Shown here in pieces: positions 47,401-56,621 of a DNA stretch of 64,000 nt. The notes beneath the pieces were generated by a model. That model searched no databases. It was not told the DNA's origin and was given only the letters and a program-made list of their open reading frames with translations. The stretch spans positions 24,469,440 to 24,533,439 of the forward strand of contig NC_054756.1 of the NCBI RefSeq assembly GCF_018143015.1, written 5' to 3'. Position numbers and translations under genes: made by a program. How positions within the stretch are numbered: position 1 is the stretch's first letter; every line of letters starts with the position of its first letter. The DNA is from Lytechinus variegatus (taxonomy: Eukaryota > Echinodermata > Echinoidea > Temnopleuroida > Toxopneustidae).

Positions 47401-50400
47401 AGTCGTACATTTAAAACTTTGTTCCCACTATCATGCGATCCGTTGCGAACGCCACGATAACCCTTTCGGCCCTGATCAAGAAAATCATTTTACCATTCAT
47501 ATATTTTCTACTATCTATACGATTGCCTCGACTGATCTGATACGATCTAATACGTTCTGATACGATCATCACGACTACTCCAGGATTTTAAGAGCACCGC
47601 TTCAATCGTGGCGTTAAACGTGACAATGGGAACGGGGTGTAAGATTTGCTGTAACCTTTAGAATGCAAATCCCTTACCTCGCGCGTGTTAGAGTTGTTGC
47701 ATCTCGATCAGACAACTCCTTTTTTGCGTATTCCTATAGCCTCTAAGGAAAAGACGCTATGAACTTATGAAATAAATGTGTGTCAGGACTAATGATAATT
47801 TAGAAAAGTCTTCAAAACGACAAAATGTGTCATCAGGACTACCTGATTCGGAGGCGAATTAAAACATTTCACTTTTATTGATTATTGCGTCCAAAAACAT
47901 TGTACTCACTTCTAAAGACGGCTATGTATCCTGAACCGCCACAGCTCTCGGTATCGTTCCCCTGGCATGCAGTTTGACAGCTCCTGTCTGATGCTACCTC
48001 ATGCTTAGTGTAGTTATCACCTTCTTCGCCGCAGAAACATTCATTGCCATTTTCAACGCCCGCGTATACATAGTTAGATGTGATTATACTGTTACAGTAC
48101 TGTATGCAGTAGGAAATAGTCATATCTGGATCACTAAGTAAACTGTCGCCAGGGAAAACTCGGTCAGTAGGTTTGTCACCATAACATCCAAGATAATTTT
48201 CGCCTGAAAAATTAACAAACAGATGTGTTGCGATGATTCAAGGAGCATCTCGCATGTCGTTGTGTTTTCTTCTCTTGGAGAAAAGGGTGGTCAAAAAGAT
48301 ACCTTGTTAGTCATGATTCTAGAAATACAGTACTATATTTATTCTTTAATCTGGGGCAAATTATTCATGAAACTTTGCATCGTAATTAAAATCACCAGAA
48401 ACAATAACATTTGACATTTCCAATGATGGAATTACCATTGATGGCAGAGTTGATATTTTTGCGAACTTATTCGAGCAATTATTTAACACCCCCCCCCCCC
48501 TTAACTTTATTAAAATCAACTTAAGGGAAACTAATCTCTATATGATGAATCTATAGCCTACCATGACATGAAGCTGCTCCAGCGCTTTGACAAGTTGATG
48601 CCGGAAGCAATTCGCACCCTGCTAAATTTTTTTCATCTGAAAAGAAATATAATAAAAAAAAAACATTAATTTTCTCTCTTGAAAGAAAATAATTTGGTTT
48701 GGGTCTCATCTTAAAGAGAAGGTGAGCATGATAAGGGCAACAAAATTAACAATTCTTTTTTTTTTGTAAACATGCTTCAACATAATTGCCAAATATAACG
48801 ACTGCAGCTGGTCTTTTACCGACTAGAGAGAGTAAAAATATGTTAAATCATTCTGCTCATTGCCAAGTTCCACCAGTCTTCTTAAATGAATTAAATTAAT
48901 CGAATTAATACACGGCAGATGATGCACTATTATGAAAGCTATTTTAATTGGACAGCAATATTTACTTGTATGATTGTACTCCGCAAAAAGAGAGATAAAA
49001 CGATAAAACATACCAAAAAATTTCCTGAAACGATCATCAGTACCATCTGTTCCAAGATGCACCGGAAGTCCCGTAATGCGTGATTTATGTTGTTGTATGG
49101 TTTAATTGTTATGTTAATGCTATCTTCTATTGTATTCATTGTATATGACTTTTTTGTAAAGGTATATGATACAAAAGTGAATAGCGTTTCTTGAATATAC
49201 GAGTACGAGTATCATTATTCATTATCATTAACACCACAAAAATGCCAAGCACTATTTTTCCGCGTTGGCAGCCTTAGTCAGGATACTGCATTGATTTCAG
49301 AATATCTTTGGTATGAATCCATAACATCATGTCATTCAATCATGCCATAATGTCATTCGACTATCAATTAAACGTTTTGGAACAATGTTAGAAAATTTAC
49401 TTGAGTCTATCTTCTTGTAAATTCCCCGGAGAAAATAAAGGGGCCTACTTACCACCATTACAACGTAGCCCTGTTTGTGGAGTTGAATCTTGTCCATATG
49501 GCGTGCTTATTATTGCTCTGTTTGCCCCCGTGTACCCCAATTGCTTACAAATGACAATGACGTCATTAATATCAAAATTTATTCCACATGTTGTGTTCCA
49601 TGTGCCAATATCTTGCATTATCTGTACTGTCCCTTTATCAGGAGATGGACCGCCAACAAGACGTACATCTGTAGATAAATTGGTCGAGAAATTATCAATA
49701 CGTTAACTGCATGACGCCCCTAATCTTCGATGGGAGGTATATTGATAGCCATGGTTTTAGATAAACCTGCATTTAGACCACACTTTTGTGGAGTGCCAGT
49801 TCACCAATTGAATTATTCTTATCCTGCTGCAAAAAATGCAGACAGAAATTGCTGGAGTTTTGAAACGGAAGAATAGGAAAATTAAAAAAATTATATAATG
49901 ATTTTTAATTCATTAATAGATAGGTCTACATTATCGTCATGAATATGGAAGAAATGTTATGAAGCCTAGCATCAGTGTGGTTTAGAATAAGACTAGAGTT
50001 AAACCTATGTCCCGGGGGGGGGGCACTTCCATTCACGAGTGCATACCATGCGTGACCATGGGGTCTCGAAAAGCACCCTAAACACGTAATTTCCATATTC
50101 TGAAAATGCACCCCTTAACAAGTATTGGCGTGTGAAACGCTACCCTTAACAAGTATTGGAAACAAAACGATACTGATACTGAGAGTGATCACGAATTTCC
50201 TTGTTGACCATAGTAGATTGCGAGACAAATGAATACCCTCTAGCGATTATTTCAATCCGCAATATATACTCTTGGCAAATATTCCCTGAAATGAACCCCT
50301 TAACAAGTGCAGGAATGTTTTATTGTTACGGTCCTTCGGTCGTCGGCTTTACCTTATTTGGTTTAGTACGACCCCACCTTCTACACCTCGCGCAAATCGG

Positions 50401-51850
50401 ACTCTAAACACGCAGTTTGGGGGCAAAAAGGACACCCTTTATAAAACATTTAACTTTGTTTTATCATCCCCGCAAATTCGACCCTGAACACGTAATTTTC
50501 TTAGCGAAATAGGTACCCTTTTTCATTATTTTTGTGTTTTTGACACCCTTATCACGTTACGTAAGTAACGTGCCCTATCGTGAAAAAGACATCCTTTTTA
50601 CTTGTTTTTTGGTCGCGCAAAGTATCCACTCGCCAATGTAAGTGGCCCCCCGGGACCTATGTTTAATTATTACAATACCACTAATGGCCCGTATTACTCC
50701 GGCAAAGCTTGGCTTCCGATTCCGTACGTGCTCATTGCTCTTTGGGAAACTACTCCTGCCGGTACCCATCTACCTAACCTGTTCGGCGCACTGTGGATCA
50801 TTTCCTTACTGAAGGAAATACATGTATAACGCCACAATTCGAACCCACAACCCTCTGTTCCAGAGGTTGGAGACGAATCCATTGGCCGGCCACAACCCTC
50901 CACGTGTTTCATGCTTATTTACTTCATTTTCGTTGTTAAGGTCTCCATTCGGAAAGTTGTCAGCACCAACAATAAATTATTATCTGAAAGTTGCCATCGT
51001 AATCATGGTAATAGACAGACTCAGGTAATTTGTTTAACAAATTTTCGGCATTACTCCTATTTGTTTAAGGTCAGTATGCTCGATCTGTAATGAAAATCAT
51101 AAATCATAAGTCAGAAAAAATTGGAACCAGATGGCAGGTTCGAATCCCACTGGTTCAAATTTTTCTGACTTATTATTTATGAATTTCAAACAGATCGAGC
51201 ATACTGATCTTATGATTTTCATTACAGATCGAGCATACTGATCTTAAACAAATAGGAGTAATGCCGAAAATTTGTTAAACAAATTATAATTTCCTCCTAT
51301 AAAAGCCTCTTAATTTACTAAACTCAGGTAAGTGTTTCTTGATAGCCAATCCAAATCGAATTTATTCGCCGGTCGACAAATGTTGATGCATCACTTCCCA
51401 TTAGAGTGGACAATTTTTTCACCTTTTGATATACGAATACGTAACGTGACATGCTTTATAGTAGTTTAATAAATATTGATAAACTATAGAGTTGGATATT
51501 GAACATTTCAAGTCTTATCAATGTTCCTCTCTGCTTTTATAAATACCATGGGAAAATGGATTGAATTGTTAAAGGGAATATGAACAAATGAAAAGTTGGA
51601 ATAAAAGCTAGCACCAATAATGGTGGTTCCCGGAGCACTTCCTAATAACAAAAACGTCTTTTTAACAAAAGTTTATACACTATTCTAGATGTTGAACACA
51701 AATTTATTTAATTTATGTATTTCAATGGGTTTCAACTCTTGAGACGTGATTGGCAAAAGGACATTTACCTGTTATTACACCACTGACGAAGTTGTTGTCC
51801 CCGCAGTATGCAAGAAGTAAAGTTATGATGATCATCTTGATAGTAGCCAT
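34348..51850 (-). CDS. Gene B: SRCR-WSC single-pass receptor with phosphotyrosine-type tail, 8 exons
   Basis: Inferred exons: 51850..51769, 49668..49453, 48636..48562, 48203..47910, 42160..42086, 37957..37805, 35470..35392 and 35026..34348. They total 1653 nt (550 residues plus stop) with one continuous frame and GT/AG junctions throughout. All introns are phase 1 except the last (phase 2), the pattern of shuffled extracellular modules. Order of domains: signal peptide (1-27), SRCR (about 28-125, six cysteines, group A type), WSC (about 126-222, eight cysteines), Ser/Thr/Pro-rich stalk (about 223-300), transmembrane segment (about 302-320, GGVVVVIIIVIVVVLC) with RKRSRR stop-transfer, then a 225-residue acidic tail. 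The tail has YHDM and YSSM (YxxM), YATP, YAKP and YAMP (YxxP) and several further tyrosines. SRCR and WSC modules bind ligands or carbohydrates outside the cell; a signalling role is inferred from the tail. Linking the WSC exon to the stalk across a 5.7-kb intron rests on phase and strand only. The large introns are full of transposable elements. Confidence 0.8.
35392..35470 (-). CDS. Gene B exon 7 (transmembrane segment)
   Basis: Acceptor ATTTTTACAG, donor AACG|GTATGT, 79 bp, entering in phase 1 and leaving in phase 2. It encodes LYAGVAGGVVVVIIIVIVVV then LCMRKR. Confidence 0.9.
35761..35999 (+). mobile_element. 5'-truncated LINE 3' end
   Basis: It reads GDRAFTLAAPKPWNSLPIDI, RSSPPLALFKSKLKNISLY, the usual C-terminus of CR1/L2-type ORF2 proteins, then a short 3' UTR with GCGCTATATAAAT and an (ATT)n tail. 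It lies in the gene B intron between exons 7 and 6, antisense to the gene. Confidence 0.82.
36000..36489. other. Gene B intron sequence, nothing recognised
   Basis: AT-rich intronic DNA without a visible repeat boundary. Confidence 0.35.
36490..37700 (+). repeat. Dispersed repeat R2, copy 2
   Basis: Collinear with 20270-21490 (landmarks given there) and in the same orientation, including the embedded MITE at 37213-37455. It lies in the gene B intron between exons 6 and 7. Confidence 0.8.
37213..37455. mobile_element. CCCGGGG-ended hAT-like MITE inside R2 copy 2
   Basis: Ends contain CCCGGGG, then CCATTGACGATTGGATAC, and inversely GGTATCCACTCGTCAATGG. It sits at the position occupied by its counterpart in R2 copy 1. 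Confidence 0.7.
37805..37957 (-). CDS. Gene B exon 6 (Thr/Pro-rich stalk)
   Basis: Acceptor ATTCTTACCAG, donor ATAG|GTGAGA, 153 bp, phase 1-1. It encodes PSPTTASPDVSPTISM and GTPTTAPPITTAM, then a basic-glycine stretch before the membrane. Confidence 0.8.
38000..38775. other. Gene B intron with (ATC)-type simple sequence
   Basis: About 38550-38770 is rich in ATT, ATC and ATG triplets. There is no coding content. Confidence 0.45.
38776..38970. mobile_element. Palindromic MITE with CACTCTAAAAA ends
   Basis: Ends CACTCTAAAAACCCTGAGTA and TTTTTTTAGAGTG. Inside, TTTACCCAATTTTGG and CCCAATATTGGGTAAA words alternate in both orientations. Length is 195 bp. Confidence 0.7.
39440..39685. mobile_element. 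hAT-like MITE with GGCGGCGGAAGCA ends
   Basis: Left GGCGGCGGAAGCA and right TGCTTCCGCCGCC are exact inverses, enclosing repeated TTAGGGGG words. I see no clear target duplication. Confidence 0.6.
40530..40855. mobile_element. hAT-like MITE with CAGGGGCGTCGATCC ends
   Basis: Left CAGGGGCGTCGATCC and right GGATCGACGTCTCTG are inverted, with a poly-C run inside the right end. Target duplication is not evident. Confidence 0.6.
41100..42023. mobile_element. TTAA-flanked MITE interrupted by a LINE fragment
   Basis: Ends GGACAAGTCCACCCCC and GGGGTGGACTTGACCT, with TTAA at 41096-41099 and 42024-42027. The middle is displaced by a LINE 3' piece at about 41325-41645. It lies immediately downstream (on the minus strand) of gene B exon 5. 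Confidence 0.82.
41325..41645 (-). mobile_element. 5'-truncated LINE fragment
   Basis: The minus strand reads TRGHLYKLFLERSRLSVRQ, then FSVRVVSDWNSLPADIV and FKTKLDKFW, the C-terminal signature of a LINE ORF2 different from LINE 1 and LINE 2. Confidence 0.75.
42086..42160 (-). CDS. Gene B exon 5 (Ser/Thr-rich stalk)
   Basis: Acceptor ACATAAACAG, donor GCAG|GTAGGC, 75 bp, phase 1-1. It encodes FTGTSTAVAVSTTSSSTF, a mucin-like composition. The acceptor has a weak pyrimidine tract, so this exon is less secure than its neighbours. Confidence 0.6.
42231..43541. mobile_element. 1.3-kb hAT-type non-autonomous element, 8-bp duplication GGAATATC
   Basis: GGAATATC at 42223-42230 and 43542-43549 flanks ends CAACCGCGTAGCCAGG and CCTGGCTACGCGCCTG. 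The interior carries repeated CGCGAAGCGCG-type words (near 42275, 42300, 42355, 42532 and 43290). I see no transposase. It is in the gene B intron between exons 5 and 4. Confidence 0.87.
44427..44471. repeat. (AT)n microsatellite
   Basis: An uninterrupted run of alternating A and T lies within the probable 3' part of the Penelope-like element. Confidence 0.95.
45916..46025. repeat. 55-bp tandem duplication inside the Penelope-like RT
   Basis: Two 55-bp copies start at 45916 and 45971 (GCGACAGGGGGC). They differ at a few positions. 55 is not a multiple of three, so the reverse transcriptase frame is shifted just before YIDD. Confidence 0.9.
46900..47420 (+). repeat. Dispersed repeat R1, copy 2, interrupted by a LINE/SINE tail
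   Basis: Collinear with 17480-17910. The shared blocks are interrupted at about 47247-47356 by an unrelated piece (GGGCTCCCTTGTAAAGCAGG ... then an (AATA)n tail), absent from copy 1. That piece is probably a 5'-truncated retrotransposon end. Confidence 0.7.
47910..48203 (-). CDS. Gene B exon 4 (WSC domain)
   Basis: Acceptor TTAATTTTTCAG, donor AGAA|GTGAGT, 294 bp, phase 1-1. It encodes ENYLGCYGD, YCIQYC, YAGVENGNECFCG, SCQTAC and ESCGGSGYIAVF, the full WSC cysteine pattern. WSC domains are putative carbohydrate-binding modules. Confidence 0.92.
48562..48636 (-). CDS. Gene B exon 3 (end of SRCR)
   Basis: Acceptor ATTTCTTTTCAG, donor CATG|GTAGGC, 75 bp, phase 1-1. It encodes the last three SRCR cysteines (AGCELL, STCQS, ASCHG), completing a 97-residue domain. 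Confidence 0.85.
49453..49668 (-). CDS. Gene B exon 2 (first 72 residues of SRCR)
   Basis: Acceptor TTTATCTACAG, donor GGTG|GTAAGT, 216 bp, phase 1-1. It encodes DVRLVGGPSPDKGTVQI, GTWNTTCG, VIVICKQLGY and LRCNG. The equivalent gene A exon has the same length and phase. Confidence 0.92.
50011..50654. mobile_element. CCCGGGG-ended hAT-like MITE with 8-bp duplication ACCTATGT
   Basis: ACCTATGT at 50003-50010 and 50655-50662 flanks CCCGGGGGGG and CCCCCCGGG. The TIRs continue CACTTCCATTCACGAGTG and its inverse. It lies in gene B intron 1. Confidence 0.88.
50690..50895 (-). mobile_element. tRNA-derived SINE (family 1), minus-strand copy
   Basis: The reverse complement has B-box GGTTCGAATT near 50835 and the CCTTCAGTAAGGAAATGATC and GGTTAGGTAGATGGGTACC body blocks, matching 402-650 and 52545-52850. 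Confidence 0.75.
51025..51290. mobile_element. Foldback element with tRNA T-arm-like centre
   Basis: The left arm (TTTGTTTAACAAATTTTCGG, then TCAGTATGCTCGATCTGTAA) is inverted at the right end. The centre is a hairpin, TCAGAAAAAATTGGAACCAG against CTGGTTCAAATTTTTCTGA, whose loop holds CAGGTTCGAATCCCA, a B-box/T-arm sequence. The right arm contains a partial duplication of CAGATCGAGCATACTGATCT. Confidence 0.75.
51769..51850 (-). CDS. Gene B exon 1 (signal peptide)
   Basis: It encodes MATIKMIIITLLLAYC..., ending GVIT, with donor ACAG|GTAAAT in phase 1. An in-frame ATG further upstream (51904) exists. 51850 is preferred because it starts a canonical signal peptide and matches gene A. Confidence 0.82.
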
Positions 51851-52544
51851 ATTCTTTAGATATACGCACGATGTCCAGTGATATGGGTGACTTGGAGATT
51901 GCACACGGCGGAAGAAGCTTTCTGGAGAAGTAAACTAATGAAGAATTAGACTATAATGTTAATAAACCCATAACGAATGACCGGAACTGTATCACTGGCG
52001 TATGAATGGGGGGCTTTTGGGATCATCCCTCTCTATGAGTTCGTGTATAACAGAAGAAAAAAATGGGTACATGGTATCTTTAGCCCACCTAATGAATATC
52101 CATGATGGCTTACATATTAAAGTATTTCCACAAAATATTGCGAAACTTGAAAATTCAGTAACTTAATTATTTGTTATCAGATTTTGATGAAATTTTCAGC
52201 CCGGAGTACCCTATAACTCAACCGGTTAAAATATGCTTTGAAAACAGAAATCAGCAATTGATTGCAAGACTTGCAATAGGCACGAGCAAAATACGACAAA
52301 TAATATTTGTGTCATACTGAATGTGCACAATTGCGCGTAATATGTTTGTTTGAAGACCCGAACATTGAGTGGCTTAAAAAAACTGCAAATTTTGCCATTA
52401 GTCGTATACTTTCACCATGTTCACGTCAGCTCGTGCGAGCAACAGCTTCTTAAATGGTTATGCGTGAAAACGTTAGGGCGCTCGAAAGAGAATTAAAGAG
52501 AAAATGATGAACGAGAAAAAATACTGACATGGTAAATGTAAGGG
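51851..52544. other. Upstream region of gene B
   Basis: This would hold the gene B promoter. A degraded half of the 62019-62890 family (GATTTTGATGAAATTTTCAG near 52180) is present. No clear core promoter is seen. Confidence 0.4.
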
Positions 52545-52850
52545 GATTAATAATAATAATAATAATAATAGCGGCATATTTACCCAGGGTAGCCACTTCA
52601 GTTCCGAAAACTGTTCTCCCAGCGGGCCCTGTTATTATTACCCCGGCTTTAGCACGGCTACCTTGATGGGGCGCTCGAGCATTCGAGGAATTTCTTCCTA
52701 CCGGGTACCCATTCACCTCACCTGGGTCGAGTGCAGCACAATGTGGACAAATTTCTTGCTGAAGGAAATTACGCCATGGCTGGGATTCGAACCCACGACC
52801 CTCTGTTTCAAAGTCCGAAGACTAATCCTCTGGGCCACAACGCTCCAATG
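52545..52850 (-). mobile_element. tRNA-derived SINE (family 1) with (ATT)n tail
   Basis: The best copy. On the minus strand it has a tRNA-like head (GGGTTCGAATCCCAGCCATG), the CCTTCAGCAAGAAATTTGTC and GCACTCGACCCAGGTGAGG body, then CTACCCTGGGTAAATATGCC and an (ATT)n tail at 52545-52570. Confidence 0.82.
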
Positions 52851-53281
52851 ATTCCCCCCCCCCCGGCCGAATTGTAATCAACACTGTAAAAATTCCACCA
52901 GCCCAGAATCTATTTATTTATTTATTTATTTATTTATTGATATATTCATATTCCACAATCATCAAAGTACATTTCATAATCATGTTTACAATGAAAAAAA
53001 ATGCATAACATATGCAGGATTGAAACGTAGCAATGAAATGAAAAAAGTGGAGGGGCCTACTAAAAAGCAGAGCTTGTAAAATGTAGACCCCCTATCAAAA
53101 CTTTATACAAGGGTAATATGATACAAATAGAGTAAAATAATCAGCAAAATTCTATAAAATTATATAGATATAAACACTGTAACACAAATGTATTTACACT
53201 ATATACAAAATTAAATATTGACTTAAAAAAATAATCAATACTACCGTGGATAAGTATGAAGTTCACAAATATTAGATTGAA

Positions 53282-56200
53282 TCAATAAGAATTCAGGAGA
53301 AATTTTTTGATGAGTAATTTAAATCGTATAAGATTAGCTGCCTCTTTCATTTCTCTGTCCAGAGAATTCCAGAGTTTTGGTCCTGTGAAAAATACAGTTT
53401 TGCTAGAAAATACTGTTTTACTTTTAGGTAAGTGATAGTCATTTGATTGTCTCGTATTATATGAATGTAAAGTATTGTTTCTCATAAATTTCTTTTGTAG
53501 GACATTAGGTACACTATTTCTATCCAGCTGATACATGAATTGGAATAGTTGCAAGCGGTACAGGTCATTGATTTTAAGGATACGTTTCTGACGAAACAAT
53601 TCATCCGTATGAGCTCTAAAGGACATATTGCATATTATTCTCAGTACTTTTTTCTGAAGTAGCAAGACTTTATTTAGTCTCGTTTGAGAGGCATTACCCC
53701 ATGCCAGAATTCCATAATTAAGATATGGTAGAATTAATGCACAATACAACATGGATAGCGCCTGTGCTGGTAGAACGTATTTAAGCTTATTGATGACTCC
53801 AATATTTCTTGACACAGTTTTGCAAGTATTGTTGATATGAGCATTCCACGTAAGCTTGTTATCAATAGTAAGACGTAAACATTTTGTTGTTTGCACTTCT
53901 TTGATTTCAGTATTATCTAAAAGTATTTGATGCGGTAGATGTTTCAATGAATGACTAAAAAGCATATAATTAGTTTTTTGCAGATTCAGTGACAATTTGT
54001 TGGCTTTAATCCAGTTTGTTACTTTTTTAAATTCTGTATTTATAGTGATCACAAGTACATGTGGATCATGGTGTGTATAGAAAATATTGGAATCATCAGC
54101 AAAGAGAATAAATGAGAGAACATGAGATGAATTTTTCATATCATTAACATAAAGTATAAATAACAAGGGGCCAAGAATACTACCTTGTGGAATTCCACAG
54201 GAAACTGGCCTTGTTGGAGATTCTGATTCATTTACTGTAACAAACTGAATTCTATCAGTAAGATAACTCCTAAACCATTGTAAAGCTGTCCCTCTGATAC
54301 CGTAATTTGATAGCTTACATAACAGTATTTCATGATCTATTGTGTCAAACGCTTTTGAGAAGTCAAGGAATAATCCTACAGTATGATCAGAATTATCAAA
54401 AGACGTAGATATTTTATTTATTAATGCCAATATAGCATGAGTTGTATTATGTTTTTCTCTAAAACCAAATTGGTTATCACATATAATACTATATTTCTTA
54501 AGGAAAGCAACTGTCCTTTTATAAATGATCCTTTCAAGAATTTTTGAGAACGAAGTTAACAAAGATATTGGGCGATAATTACTAGTAATTAACTGGTCCC
54601 CCTTCTTGAAAATGGGTATAACTTTAGCTATTTTTATCTTCTTTGGGACCTGGCCAAGCTGCAATGATAAATTAAATATATGAAGCAGGGGATCAGCAAG
54701 AGAATGTATAATGTTTTTCAATACTTTATTTGTAATGCCATCATATCCGGGTGTCTTTCCTGCTTTCAAATTAAATACAATCTCAAGTAATTCTTCTCTA
54801 TGAACTGGAGTAAGAAATATTGAATTATCATTTTGTTTGTCCAAAAAGTCCTTAAGCGAATTTTCTACAGGGATAATATTTCCAGCTAACTTTGGTCCAA
54901 TTTGAGAGAAATATGAATTAAATTCATTTGCTATAGAATGAGTATCTTCAACCATATTTCCATCTACACATAATTTATTAACAGCACTAGATTTGTTAAT
55001 TTTGTTTAGAGCCCCATTTATTGTTTTCCATGTATTTTTAAGGTCGTTTTTATATGATTGTAATTTTTCTGAATAAAACCTCTTTTTTGCTATTCGGAGA
55101 GTAGTTGTTAAGGTATTTTTATAAGACGTGTATCTATTCCGTGAAACATCATTTGGATTTGATATATAAGAAACATACAGATTATTTTTCCGATTGATAG
55201 ACCTTAATATCATTTTTGAAACCCATGGTAGCTTTGGAACACGTTTATAGTCGTAATTTCGATATTTCTTTAAAGGAACACAAGAATCTAAGCAATCATT
55301 GAAATATTTCAAAAATATGTCAAATGAGTCATCGACATTCTCTTTCGAGTTATAAACGTCAGACCAATCAACAGAGCTTAAATCTTCTTGGAGGCGTTCA
55401 ATATTTTTGTCACTAAAGTTGCGACAGATCCTATATTTCTTTTCCATTTTTGCGAGTGATTGCATTGTTTGGATATGGGTAAAAATAAGAAAATGATCGG
55501 ATATGTCTGTCGTTACAATGCCAGCTTTCGGAAGAGGGTGAGAGTTACAGAATATATTATCTATAAGCGTAGCAGAATGATCAGTAATACGGGTTGGTCT
55601 AGAAATAATCGGCAAAAAAGTAGAAGTTAACATTAATTCAAGGAAATCGTTTGTTGCAGAGTGATTACTGGTCAAGAGACTAATATTGAAATCACCAGTG
55701 ATGATACAATTGTTATTTATCAATTCTCCGTTTTGCAAAAGTTCATTAGTAGCAAGTAAAAAATCTTCTATACAAGAAGTTTGAGGAGGTCTGTAAATGA
55801 CACCTATTAGAGTTTTCTTATCTTTTTGAAGTTTTACTTCTACAAATAAGGATTCGATGATATCATTTATATATTCAAATTCATGTCTAATTGCATAATC
55901 AAATGAAGACGGAATATATAATGCTAGTCCACCTCCAATTTTATTTTTCCTACTGTTTATAACAATATCATAATTCGGGATGGTGCATAAGGAATTCGGT
56001 GATTCCGTGAACCAAGTTTCAGTAAGAGCAATAATTGGGGATTGGCAAATTGTGTATTTTCTAATAATAATCGTAATTTCTCGAAGTTTTGGTTAGCGCT
56101 TCTTATATTCAAATGCAAAATAAAAACATCATCTTCTCCAATCAATTTAGCATAGTCTTTGAATGAATTTTCTGTAAAATATGGAGAAGAGGAAAGATTG

Positions 56201-56394
56201 TATGCTTTATCATGAATATCGAATTCAACTTGAAGTTCATCAAAATTATTTGTAAGAATATCAGTAGAAAATCTATCAAATGGAGTATGATGATTTGAGA
56301 TAATATTGCTTTTATCCTGACTTGGATGATTTAGTAATAAGAAGTCATCATTATTCAGATGATAAAATGGGAAATCACGCATATTATCCACCAT
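53282..56394 (-). pseudogene. LINE 2 ORF2 (endonuclease-reverse transcriptase), one frameshift
   Basis: The first frame (56394..about 56040) gives an N-terminal extension of about 90 residues, then FILHLNIRSANQNFEKLR, the start of the APE endonuclease. A one-base indel in 56035-56060 moves the protein to the next frame, where ALTETWF, GGGLALYI, IYRPPQ, TGDFN and SDH follow. RT motifs are KVIPIFKKGD, NYRPISLL, FLDFSKAFDTIDHEILL, GIPQGSILGP and FADD at 54103..54092. It ends KKFLLNSY and a stop at 53282. The frame is open upstream of 55738 back to the indel, so the endonuclease is otherwise intact. Confidence 0.87.
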
Positions 56395-56621
56395 TATGAA
56401 ATAGAATATATTGCCATTTTAAATCAAAATCTTTGTAAGCTGAGCATATAAAGCATCTTTTAGATTTGATACCGTCATGACCCCAAATTCGAGTTTGAAA
56501 AATACTGCAGTCGTAATAGTTAACAAAATAAAGATTTGATACAATTATTAACGGTCGATGAAGAATATTTGCACACAAAAATAAGTAAAATGACCTCCAT
56601 GAAATGTCTGGTATTGAAACA

